NCBI RefSeq assembly: GCF_003351765.1
Contig: NZ_CP031229.1
Location: 1,736,001-1,800,000 of the forward strand
Origin: Ornithinimicrobium avium
GTDB taxonomy: Bacteria; Actinomycetota; Actinomycetes; Actinomycetales; Dermatophilaceae
Length of the DNA stretch: 64,000 bases
Direction: 5' to 3'
In this document: piece by piece, positions 47,613 to 59,200 of the stretch
Layout: each line of letters opens with the position of its first letter
Position numbering within the stretch: the first letter of the stretch is position 1
Notes under the pieces: generated by a model
What the model saw: the letters and a program-made list of their open reading frames with translations, nothing else
Database searches by the model: none
Told to the model about the DNA's origin: nothing
Made by a program: the position numbers and the translations under genes

Positions 47613-49739
47613 GTGCACGTCGCCGCCCGTCCCCGTCGCAGCAGCCAGACCCCGCCTCCGCCGGGCGTGAGCAGGTCCGCGCTCGGCACCGAGGCGGCGG
47701 TCCTGGCCCGGCACGCGACGGCCGTGGACCTGTGCGTCTTCGACGGCGACGCGGAGGAGCGCGTGCCGCTGCGCCGCTCGGCGCACGGGGTCTGGTGGGA
47801 CCTGGTGCCGGACCTGAGCCCGGGGACCCGCTACGGCTTCCGGGTGGACGGCCCCTGGTCGCCGGCGCAGGGGCACCGGCACAACCCGCACAAGCTGCTG
47901 CTCGACCCTTACGGCCACGCGGTCGACGGCTGGGTGCGCTGGGCGCCGGCGGTCTACGGCCACGCCGTCGACGAGGGCGGGCACGCGCGGCCGGACGTGC
48001 GCGACGAGCGCGACTCGGCGCCGTTCGTGCCCCGCTCGGTGGTGGTCGACCACGGCTTCGACTGGCAGGGCGACGTGGCGCCCGCGGTCCCCTGGACCGA
48101 CACGGTGGTCTACGAGGCGCACGTGCGCGGGCTGACCATGCGCCACCCCGACGTCCCGCCGCAGCTGCAGGGGACGTATGCCGCGCTCGGACACCCGGCG
48201 GTCCTGCAGCACCTCGTCTCCCTCGGCGTGACCACGCTGGAGCTGCTGCCGGTGCACGCCTACGCCTCGGAGCCGGACCTGGTGAGGCGCGGCCGCTACA
48301 ACTACTGGGGCTACAACACCCTCGGCTTCTTCGCCCCGCACCCGGGCTACGCCGCCGCCGACCACCCGCAGGGCGTGGTCGACGAGCTCAAGGGGGCGGT
48401 CCGGGCGCTGCACGCCGCCGGCATCGAGGTGGTGCTCGACGTCGTCTACAACCACACCGCCGAGCAGGCCTCCGACCGCGGCCCGACGCTGTCGTGGCGC
48501 GGCCTGGACAACCGCACCTACTACCGGCTGGACGCGCAGGGACGCGACGTCGACGTGACCGGCACCGGCAACACCGTCGACCTGCGCGACCCCCTCGTCA
48601 CCCGGATGGTGCTGGACTCCCTGCGCCACTGGGTGCAGGAGTACCACGTCGACGGTTTCCGCTTCGACCTGGCGCCCGCCCTGGTCCGCGGGGACGACGA
48701 CGCCTACCAGCGCGACCACCCCTTCCACGTGGCGCTGCGCACCGACCCCGTCCTGTCCGGCGTCAAGCTGATCGCCGAGCCGTGGGACGTCGGCGTGCAC
48801 GGGTGGCGCACCGGGCAGTTCCCGCCGCCGCTGGCCGAGTGGAACGACCGGTTCCGAGACTCGGTGCGCTCCTTCTGGCTCGCCGACGCCGCGGGTGCCC
48901 AGCGCGGCGCCCCCGGCGCCGGGCTGCGCGAGCTGGCCTCCCGGCTCGCGGGGTCGGCCGACCTCTTCGGGCACGAGCACCGCGCTCCGCTGGCCTCGGT
49001 CAACTTCGTCGCCGCCCACGACGGCTTCACGCTGGCCGACCTGACGGCGTACGAGCAGAAGAACAACCTGCCCAACGGGGAGGACAACCGGGACGGCCAC
49101 GGCGACAACCGCTCGTGGAACCACGGGGTCGAGGGCGCCACCACCGACGCCGCGGTGCTGGCCGAGCGCGAACGCTCGGTGCGCAACCTGCTCGCGACCG
49201 TGCTGCTCTCCCCCGGCGTGCCGATGCTGGCCGCCGGCGACGAGGCGGGGCGGACCCAGGGCGGCAACAACAACGCCTACAACCAGGACAACTCCACCTC
49301 GTGGCTCTCGTGGCGGCGCAGCCCCGCGCAGGAGGCGCTGCTGGAGCAGACGCGGGAGCTGCTCGCACTGCGGCGCGAGCTGGCGCTGCTGCGCCCGGCC
49401 GCGGCACCGACGCCCGGCCCGGTCGCCGGCCGGACCCGGCTGCGCTGGTTCGAGGAGCAGGGCCTGGAGCTGCCCGCCGCCGCCTGGGGCGACCCGTGGC
49501 GGCGCACCCTGGTGGTGCTGCACGACACGCTGCACCAGCCGGAGGGGGCAGCGGTCGCGCTGGTCATGCACGCCGGGGCGGACCCCCTCGACGTCGTGGC
49601 ACCCAAGGTCGAGGGGGTGACCGGCTGGCGGCTGCGCTGGAGCAGCGACGGCGCGCCGGCCGGGTCGCCGGTGGCGCCCGGCCAGCCGATCCAGGTCGTG
49701 GCCCGCAGCCTGACCGTGCTCGTCGGCTCTCCCGCCTAG
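47613..49739 (+). CDS. glgX: Glycogen debranching enzyme (isoamylase type)
   Basis: 708 residues. The N-terminal CBM48 (LVPDLSPGTRYGFRVDGPW) precedes a GH13 barrel. The nucleophile Asp is in YHVDGFRFDLA, the acid Glu in LIAEPWD, and the stabilising Asp in AAHDGFTL. RGRYNYWGYNTLGFFAPHPGY and the QGGNNNAYNQDN segment are GlgX/TreX hallmarks. It hydrolyses alpha-1,6 branches of glycogen limit dextrins. Start GTG. It faces glgP tail to tail, 4 bp apart. Confidence 0.95.
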   Translation: MHVAARPRRSSQTPPPPGVSRSALGTEAAVLARHATAVDLCVFDGDAEERVPLRRSAHGVWWDLVPDLSPGTRYGFRVDGPWSPAQGHRHNPHKLLLDPYGHAVDGWVRWAPAVYGHAVDEGGHARPDVRDERDSAPFVPRSVVVDHGFDWQGDVAPAVPWTDTVVYEAHVRGLTMRHPDVPPQLQGTYAALGHPAVLQHLVSLGVTTLELLPVHAYASEPDLVRRGRYNYWGYNTLGFFAPHPGYAAADHPQGVVDELKGAVRALHAAGIEVVLDVVYNHTAEQASDRGPTLSWRGLDNRTYYRLDAQGRDVDVTGTGNTVDLRDPLVTRMVLDSLRHWVQEYHVDGFRFDLAPALVRGDDDAYQRDHPFHVALRTDPVLSGVKLIAEPWDVGVHGWRTGQFPPPLAEWNDRFRDSVRSFWLADAAGAQRGAPGAGLRELASRLAGSADLFGHEHRAPLASVNFVAAHDGFTLADLTAYEQKNNLPNGEDNRDGHGDNRSWNHGVEGATTDAAVLAERERSVRNLLATVLLSPGVPMLAAGDEAGRTQGGNNNAYNQDNSTSWLSWRRSPAQEALLEQTRELLALRRELALLRPAAAPTPGPVAGRTRLRWFEEQGLELPAAAWGDPWRRTLVVLHDTLHQPEGAAVALVMHAGADPLDVVAPKVEGVTGWRLRWSSDGAPAGSPVAPGQPIQVVARSLTVLVGSPA

Positions 49740-49743
49740 CAGG

Positions 49744-52326
49744 TCAGGGCAGGGTGACCAGGCCCAGCTCCGCAGCGCCCGAGAGATGCTCGTGCGCGGG
49801 CAGGACGCGCACCGTCCAGCCGAGGGCACCGGTCCGCGCGAGCCGCACCCGGCCGTCGAAGCGGTGGCGTCCCTCGCCGTAGGACTGCGTCGGCGAGAGG
49901 TCGACGAACTCGACGTCGGTGAGCGTGTCCTCGGCGTTGGCGCGCCCGTAGGCCATCTGCACGCGGACCTGGCGCGGGTCGAGGTCGCCGAGCGTGACGA
50001 AGGCGTGCACCTCGACGTCCTCGCCGATCTGCGGCGCGTCGGTCAGACCCTGCGCGTCGACGTGGTCGATGTGCAGGTCGGGCCAGCAGCGCTGGACGTC
50101 GGCGACGTAGCCGGCCAGGGAGCGCGCCCCGGCGTGGTCGTCCGCCTCGACCGCCCAGGCGGCGTGCGCAGCCGGCCAGTAGTACGTCTCGGTGTACTCG
50201 CGCACCATGCGGTCCGCCAGCACCTTGGGCCCGAGCGTGGACAGCGTGTGGCTGACCATGTCGAGCCAGCGCTCCGGCAGGCCGCTGCCGTCGCGCTCGT
50301 AGAAGGTCGGCACGACCGTCTTCTCGAGCAGCTCGTAGAGGGCCGAGGCCTCCAGGTCGTCGCGGCGGTCGGGGTCGTCCACCCCGTCGGCGGTCGGGAT
50401 CGCCCAGCCGTTCTGGCCGTCGTACCACTCGTCCCACCAGCCGTCGAGGATGGAGAGGTTGAGGGCGCCGTTGAGCGCGGCCTTCATGCCGGAGGTGCCG
50501 CACGCCTCGAACGGGCGCAGCGGGTTGTTGAGCCACACGTCGCAGCCGGGGTAGAGCCTCTGCGCCATCGCGATGTCGTAGTTGGGCAGGTAGATGAGCT
50601 TGCCCCGGATCTCCGGGTCGTCGGTGAAGCGCACCATCTCCTGGATGAGCGACTTGCCGGTGTCGTCGGCCGGGTGCGCCTTGCCCGCGATGATCACCTG
50701 GACCGGACGCTCGGGGTCGGTGAGCAGCTTCTTCAGGCGCTCGGGGTCGCGCAGCATCAGGGTGAGGCGCTTGTACGTCGCGCCGCGCCGGGCGAAGCCG
50801 ATCGTCAGGGCGTCGGGGTCGAGGACGTCATCGGTCCAGCCCAGCTCGGCCTCGGTCGCGCCACGGTCCAGCTGCGAGCGGCGCAGGCGCCGGCGCGCGT
50901 CGGAGATGAGCTGCTCGCGCAGCTCGCGCTTGGTCGACCAGAAGTCCTCGATCGGCACCTCGTGGATCCGGTTGAACACCCGGCGCCCGGACACCTCCGG
51001 CCCGAGGTGGTCGCGCGCGAGGTCGTAGAGACGGCGGTCGACCCAGGTGCCGGCGTGCACGCCGTTGGTGATCGAGCCGATCGGCACCTCCTCGACGTCG
51101 AAGTCGGGCCACAGGCCCTGGAACATCTCCCGGCTCACGGCACCGTGCAGCTTGGAGACGCCGTTGACCCGCTGGGCCAGGCGCATCCCCATGACGGCCA
51201 TGTTGAACACGCCGGCGGAGCCGCCCTCGTAGTCCTCGGCACCGAGCTGGAGCAGCTCGTCGAGCGGGATGCCGGGCAGCGCGCAGGACTCGTCGCCGAA
51301 GTGGGAGCGGATGGCCCCGACGTCGAAGCGGTCGATGCCGGCCGGCACCGGGGTGTGCGTGGTGAACACGGTCCCGGCGCGCACCGCGCGGACGGCCTCG
51401 CCGAAGGCCAGGCCGGACCCGGTGACCAGCTCGCTGATCCGCTCCACGCCCTGGAAGCCGGCGTGGCCCTCGTTGGTGTGGTAGACGGTCGGCTCCGGGG
51501 CTCCGGTGATCCGGGAGAACGCGCGCAGGGCGCGCACGCCGCCGATGCCCAGCAGCATCTCCTGCTCGAGGCGCTGGTCGCCGCCGCCGCCGTAGAGCCG
51601 GTTGGTGACCTCGCGACGGGCGGAGTCGTTGGACTCGACGTCGGAGTCGAGCAGCAGCAGCGGGACGCGGCCCACCTGCGCCCGCCACACGTGCGCGTCG
51701 AGGTGGCCGCCGTGCGGCATGTCCAGCCGGATGACGACCGGCGAGCCGTCCTCCTCGCGCAGCAGCGACAGCGGCAGGTCGTCAGGGTCGAGGACCGGGT
51801 AGGACTCCAGCTGCCAGCCCTCGGCGTTGAACCGCTGCGCGAAGTAGCCGGAGGTGTAGAACAGGCCGACGCCCACGATCGGGATGCCCTGGTCCGAGGC
51901 GGCCTTGAGGTGGTCGCCGGCGAGGATGCCCAGGCCGCCGGAGTACTGCGGCAGCACGGAGGTGATGCCGAACTCCGGGGAGAAGTAGGCGATGGACTCC
52001 AGGGTCCGTCCGTCCTGGCCGCCTGCCCCCTGCTCGTGGTACCAGCGCGGACGGGTCAGGTAGCGCTGCAGGTCCTCGTGCGCGTCGCGCACCCGCGCCG
52101 CGAACTCCTCGTCCTGGGCGAGCCGCTCCATGTCGTCCGAGCGCAGCGAGGAGAGCACCGCGCGGGGGTCCTGACCGGTCGAGTCCCACAGCTCGGGGTC
52201 GATGCTGGCGAACAGGTCGCGGGTCGGGGGGTGCCAGGACCACCGCAGGTTGAGCGCGAGCTCGTGCAGCGGGGCAAGGGTCTCTGGGAGGACGGTGCGT
52301 ACGTGCAGCCGACGGATAGCCTTCAC
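49744..52326 (-). CDS. glgP: Alpha-glucan (glycogen) phosphorylase
   Basis: 860 residues. The N-terminal DUF3417-like region (LHELALNLRWSWHPPTRDLF) is typical of the actinobacterial branch. YFSPEFGITSVLPQYSGGLGILAGDHLKAASD, VYHTNEGHAGFQ, and the PLP lysine region FEACGTSGMKAALNG are clear. It releases glucose 1-phosphate from glucan ends. GTG start, 8 nt after TATCCT; the 16-bp palindrome covers the -35 region. The longer frame upstream belongs to a shadow. Confidence 0.95.
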   Translation of the reverse strand: MKAIRRLHVRTVLPETLAPLHELALNLRWSWHPPTRDLFASIDPELWDSTGQDPRAVLSSLRSDDMERLAQDEEFAARVRDAHEDLQRYLTRPRWYHEQGAGGQDGRTLESIAYFSPEFGITSVLPQYSGGLGILAGDHLKAASDQGIPIVGVGLFYTSGYFAQRFNAEGWQLESYPVLDPDDLPLSLLREEDGSPVVIRLDMPHGGHLDAHVWRAQVGRVPLLLLDSDVESNDSARREVTNRLYGGGGDQRLEQEMLLGIGGVRALRAFSRITGAPEPTVYHTNEGHAGFQGVERISELVTGSGLAFGEAVRAVRAGTVFTTHTPVPAGIDRFDVGAIRSHFGDESCALPGIPLDELLQLGAEDYEGGSAGVFNMAVMGMRLAQRVNGVSKLHGAVSREMFQGLWPDFDVEEVPIGSITNGVHAGTWVDRRLYDLARDHLGPEVSGRRVFNRIHEVPIEDFWSTKRELREQLISDARRRLRRSQLDRGATEAELGWTDDVLDPDALTIGFARRGATYKRLTLMLRDPERLKKLLTDPERPVQVIIAGKAHPADDTGKSLIQEMVRFTDDPEIRGKLIYLPNYDIAMAQRLYPGCDVWLNNPLRPFEACGTSGMKAALNGALNLSILDGWWDEWYDGQNGWAIPTADGVDDPDRRDDLEASALYELLEKTVVPTFYERDGSGLPERWLDMVSHTLSTLGPKVLADRMVREYTETYYWPAAHAAWAVEADDHAGARSLAGYVADVQRCWPDLHIDHVDAQGLTDAPQIGEDVEVHAFVTLGDLDPRQVRVQMAYGRANAEDTLTDVEFVDLSPTQSYGEGRHRFDGRVRLARTGALGWTVRVLPAHEHLSGAAELGLVTLP

Positions 52327-52334
52327 GAGTCGAG

Positions 52335-52366
52335 AGGATAGGCGACCGGTGTGCAAGATCTTGCAC
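52335..52366. promoter_or_regulatory. glgP promoter with a LacI-type operator
   Basis: Minus-strand TATCCT (52340-52335) is the glgP -10 at 8 nt from GTG. The perfect 16-bp palindrome GTGCAAGATCTTGCAC (52351-52366) lies just upstream, over the -35. Its centre and TGCA arms resemble LacI/MalR-family sites controlling maltose/alpha-glucan genes in actinomycetes. No LacI gene is in the window. Confidence 0.6.
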
Positions 52367-52436
52367 CCGGTGCTGCACGTCGGCCGGGGACCGGCCCCGC
52401 CCGGCCCTGAGGATGACCCACGGTCACGTTCACAGG

Positions 52437-52442
52437 TAGCGT
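52437..52442 (+). promoter_or_regulatory. Leaderless-type -10 element of glgE
   Basis: TAGCGT, 7 nt (gagccgc), GTG 52450. The first in-frame GTG (52441) overlaps the -10 box and cannot be the start of this transcript. Confidence 0.5.
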
Positions 52443-52449
52443 GAGCCGC

Positions 52450-54534
<2,085 letters not shown>

Positions 54535-54548
54535 AGGAAGGCGGCCTC

Positions 54549-56264
54549 ATGCGGGGACTGAACCTCTACCAGCCCGGCCTGAAGAACGACCCCGACTGGT
54601 TCCGCAAGGCGGTCTTCTACGAGGTGCTGGTGCGCGCCTTCGACGACTCCACCGGCTCCGGCTCCGGGGACTTCAGCGGGCTGGTCGGCCAACTGGACTA
54701 CCTGCAGTGGCTGGGCGTGGACTGCCTGTGGCTGCCTCCCTTCTACGCCTCCCCGCTGCGGGACGGCGGCTACGACGTGGCCGACTACACCGCCGTGCTG
54801 CCCGAGTTCGGGACGCTGCCGGAGTTCCGCGAGCTCATCAGCCAGGCGCACGCCCGCGGCATCCGGATCATCACCGACCTGGTGATGAACCACACCAGCG
54901 ACCAGCACCCGTGGTTCCAGGCCAGCCGCAGCGACCCCGAAGGTCCCTACGGCGACTTCTACGTGTGGTCCGACACCGACGAGAAGTACACCGACGCGCG
55001 GATCATCTTCGTCGACACCGAGACCTCCAACTGGACCTTCGACGCCGTGCGCCGCCAGTTCTTCTGGCACCGCTTCTTCTCCCACCAGCCCGACCTCAAC
55101 TTCGAGAACCCGGCGGTCGCAGAGGCGATGTTCGACGTCGTGCGCTTCTGGATGGACATGGGCATCGACGGCTTCCGGCTGGACGCGGTCCCCTACCTGT
55201 TCGAGGAGGAGGGCACCAGCTGCGAGAACCTGCCGCGCACCCATGAGTTCCTCGCCTCGCTGCGCGCCATGGTCGACGAGGAGTTCCCCGGACGGGTGCT
55301 GCTGGCCGAGGCCAACCAGATGCCCGCCGAGGTCGTCGACTACTTCGGCACCGCCGAGGCGCCCGAGTGCCACATGTGCTTCCACTTCCCGGTCATGCCG
55401 CGCCTCTACTACGCCCTGCGCGAGGAGAAGGCCGAGCCCGTCGTGCGCGTGATGCAGGAGACCCCTGCCATCCCGGAGGGCACTCAGTGGGGCACCTTCC
55501 TGCGCAACCACGACGAGCTCACCCTGGAGATGGTCACCGCCGAGGAGCGCTCGGCGATGTACGGCTGGTACGCCCCCGACCCGAGGATGCGGGCCAACGT
55601 CGGGATCCGCCGTCGCCTCGCGCCCCTGCTGGACAACGCCCGCAAGGAGCTCGAGCTGATCAACGCGCTGCTGCTCTCGCTGCCCGGCAGCCCCTGCCTC
55701 TACTACGGCGACGAGATCGGGATGGGCGACAACATCTGGCTCGACGACCGGGACGCGGTGCGCACCCCGATGCAGTGGACGCCGGACCGCAACGCCGGCT
55801 TCTCCACCGCCGACCCGGGCAAGCTCTACCTGCCGGTGGTCAGCTCGCTCGTCTACCACTACAACAGCGTCAACGTCGAGGCTCAGATGGCCAGCGGCGG
55901 CTCCCTGCTGCACTGGACCCGCGGCATGCTGCAGGTCCGCTCGGCGCACGAGGTGTTCGGCCTGGGCGAGTTCCATCTCTGCGAGGCGGACAACGAGGCG
56001 GTCCTCGCCTTCGCCCGCGTGCTGCCCCACGAGGACGAGGGCCCGCGCGACGGCCACCCCGCCGTGCTGTGCGTCAACAACCTGTCCTCACGGCCGCAGG
56101 CGGTCACCGTCACGCTGCCGGAGCGGCTGGCCGGCGCGGAGGTCGTCGACCTCTTCGGCGGCGACGGTTTCCAGCCGGTCCAGCCGGACGGCACCTGCCG
56201 GCTCACGCTCGGCTCCCGAGACTTCTTCTGGCTCGGTCTCAACCCTCTCGAGGAGGACTCCTGA
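54549..56264 (+). CDS. treS: Trehalose synthase (maltose alpha-D-glucosyltransferase)
   Basis: 571 residues, GH13_16. AVFYEVLVRAFDDSTGSGSGDF, DLVMNHTSDQHPWF, nucleophile Asp in IDGFRLDAVPYLFEEEGT, Glu in LLAEANQMPAE, and RNHDELTLEM. It interconverts trehalose and maltose. It starts 14 bp after glgE with GGAAGG upstream. Unlike many bacteria, where Mak is fused to TreS, here Mak is fused to GlgB. Confidence 0.96.
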   Translation: MRGLNLYQPGLKNDPDWFRKAVFYEVLVRAFDDSTGSGSGDFSGLVGQLDYLQWLGVDCLWLPPFYASPLRDGGYDVADYTAVLPEFGTLPEFRELISQAHARGIRIITDLVMNHTSDQHPWFQASRSDPEGPYGDFYVWSDTDEKYTDARIIFVDTETSNWTFDAVRRQFFWHRFFSHQPDLNFENPAVAEAMFDVVRFWMDMGIDGFRLDAVPYLFEEEGTSCENLPRTHEFLASLRAMVDEEFPGRVLLAEANQMPAEVVDYFGTAEAPECHMCFHFPVMPRLYYALREEKAEPVVRVMQETPAIPEGTQWGTFLRNHDELTLEMVTAEERSAMYGWYAPDPRMRANVGIRRRLAPLLDNARKELELINALLLSLPGSPCLYYGDEIGMGDNIWLDDRDAVRTPMQWTPDRNAGFSTADPGKLYLPVVSSLVYHYNSVNVEAQMASGGSLLHWTRGMLQVRSAHEVFGLGEFHLCEADNEAVLAFARVLPHEDEGPRDGHPAVLCVNNLSSRPQAVTVTLPERLAGAEVVDLFGGDGFQPVQPDGTCRLTLGSRDFFWLGLNPLEEDS

Positions 56265-59200
56265 TGGCATCCCTCACCCCCACCTTCGGTGACTTTCTGC
56301 CGCCGTGGATCGCCGGTCAGCGCTGGTACCGCGGCACCGGCCGCGACCCGCAGCTGCACCTGCTGGCCGCGATCCGGTGGGAGGACCCGCTCGGCGAGGT
56401 GGGTCTGGAGGACCACCTCCTCGTGGACTCCTCGGGCCCCGAGGACGTCGTCTACCAGGTCCCCCTGTCCTACCGCGCCGAGCCGGTGGACTTCATGGCC
56501 GACGCGCTCGTCGCCGTCGCCGAGCACGACGAGCTGGGCACCCGTTACATCTACGACGCGACCCACGACCCGGTCTTCGCCCAGGTCCTGCTCCAGCACA
56601 TGTATGCCGAGCACGACGTCCCCTCCGCGCTCGCCCGGCGGGTGGTCGCCGGGGGCGCGGCCCCGGCCCTGAAGGCCTCCCGGGTCCTCTCCGGCGAGCA
56701 GTCGAACACCTCCATCGTGGTGGAGGCCCACGGCGAGACCCGCCCGGTCATCGTGAAGGTCTTCCGGGTCCTGCAGGCCGGGGCCAACCCCGACGTCACC
56801 GTGCCCAGCGCGGTCGCCCCGCTGGGCAACCGCATGGTCGCCGGGCCGATCGGGTACGTGGAGGGTCGTTGGCCGCTGCCGGACGGCACCGAGGCGCGGG
56901 GTCACCTCGCGTTCGCCCAGGAGTTCCTCGCCGGCACCCAGGACGCGTGGCGGACCGCCCTGGAGGCGGCGCGCTCGCACGACAGCTTCGGCGGGCGCGC
57001 CCGCGCGCTGGGCGGGGCCACCGCCCAGGTGCACGCCGCGCTCCGCCAGGCGCTGCCCACGGACGCCGTCGGCGGTGCCGCGGTCCGCGGGACGCTGCTG
57101 GACCAGATGCGCAGCCGCGCCGAGGCGGCCTTCGCCGCGGTGCCCGAGCTGGCCGCCTACCGCGCGGACGTGGACGCCGTCTACGCCCGCCTCGAGGACC
57201 TCGACCTGCCGCCGCTGCAGCGGATCCACGGGGACCTGCACCTCGGCCAGGTGCTCGACGTGCCCGACCGCGGCTGGGTCCTGGTCGACTTCGAGGGTGA
57301 GCCGCTGCGGCCGCTGGCGGAGCGCAGCGCTCCCGACCTGGCCCTGCGCGACGTCGCCGGCATGCTGCGCTCCTTCGACTACGCCGCCGCCTCCGCCGAC
57401 CTGGAGGAGGGGACCACCCAGACCTCGGAGCGCACCAGCTGGGCGCAGGACGCCCGCGCCGAGTTCCTGCAGGGCTACGCCGAGGCCAGCGGTGAGGACC
57501 TCGATGCCCGCGAGCTGCACGACGTGCTCGACGCGCTGGAGCTGGACAAGGCGCTCTACGAGGTGGTCTACGAGGCACGTAACCGTCCGGACTGGATGCC
57601 GATCCCCGTCGGGGCCGTCCAGCGCCTGGCCTCCGGCGGCCGGGCCGGCCGCCACCATGCGGCGGACGAGGCCGGGCGCACCGGCGCGGGCGGGGACGGG
57701 CAGGACGACGGGTCCGTCGGCCGGCACCGGGCCCCGGAGGACATCCCCGCAGGGGCGGGCACGGCGGCCGGCTCCGAAGGGCCCGTCGCCGGCGACTTCG
57801 GCGTCGCCCCCGACCTGCCGGGGCACGGTGCCTCCTCGTTGACCGACGAGTCCGGGCGGCTGCGCACGGCCGCGCTGCCCGAGGACTACGCCGCCACACC
57901 CGCACCGCAGAGCACCCTGCCCCACCTGGACCCGGCGGCCGAGGGCCCCTCGCCACGTGACGCCGAGGACGAGGAGGGCGCGACCGAGACCTCGCCCGAG
58001 GCGGCCGGCCCGGACGAGACCACCGCCACGGCTGAGATGACCAGCACGGACGAGTCGCACCAGGCCGCTACGCACGGGGCGCCCGCCCCGGTCCCACCGA
58101 CCTCACCCCTCCCGCCCGCGAGCGGAGGCCCGCGCGGCGCCAGCGGCGGCTACCCGCACGCACCCGTCCCGGCGCCGGCGCAGATGCTGGCCGCCGCAGG
58201 GCTCGCGCCCGCGGGCGGCGCCCCCGGCTCAGAGGGCGAGCAGGTCGTGGTCAGCCACGAGCCTGGCCCATCGGTGGACCGCAGCGCGGCGGCCGGGACG
58301 GCCGACCGGCCGTCCGCCAGTGGCAGCGTCCCGGCCCTGGGCCCCGACGGGCTGCCCGTCGACCCCGAGGCGATGCGGGAGCAGGCCTGGGCCGACGCGC
58401 TCTCCTCCCCCGCGGTGGTCACCGGACGGGTGGCCGGCGGGGGCTCCGCGGCCGACGAGCACGGCGTGCCCGGCACCCGCAGCACGGTCGTGCGCCGGGT
58501 CCAGCTGGCGCCGCCCACGGCACCGTCGGCACCGCATACCCGTCCTCTCGACCTCGACGAGGCGACCGACGTCGTGCACGGGCTGCACCGCAGCCCGCAC
58601 ACCGTCCTGGGCCCGCACGCCCACGAGGGGCACGTCACCATCCGCACCGTGCAGCCCAGCGCGGACGCGGTCAGCGTGCGGCTGGCCGACGGCAGCGAGC
58701 TGGCGATGACCGCCGAGACCGGCGGCATCTGGGTCGCGGTCGTGCAGCAGGAGCAGGTCCCTGACTACCGGCTCTCGGTCACCCGGGATGGGCGGCAGCG
58801 CGTCGTCGACGAGGCCTACCGGCACGAGCCGGTCCTCGGCGAGGCCGACCTGCACCTGATCGGCGAGGGCCGCCACGAGGAGCTGTGGCGGGTGCTCGGC
58901 GCGCACGTGCGCACCGTGCGCGACAGCATCGGCGAGGTGAGCGGCACGCACTTCGCCGTGTGGGCGCCGAACGCGCTGGCCGTGCACGTCATCGGCGACT
59001 TCAACGACTGGGACGGCACGACCCACGCGCTGCGGGTGCACGAGACCGTCGGCGTGTGGGAGCTCTTCGTCCCCGGCGTCGGCGCGGGCGCGCACTACAA
59101 GTTCGACATCACCGGCCCGGACGGCACGCGCCGGGCCAAGTCCGACCCGATGGCCCGCGCCAGCGAGGTGCCGCCGTTCAACAACTCGGTGGTCACCGCC

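Noticed and set aside
52351..52366. GTGCAAGATCTTGCAC as a terminator
   Set aside because: It lies between two divergent promoters, not after a gene, and lacks a loop.
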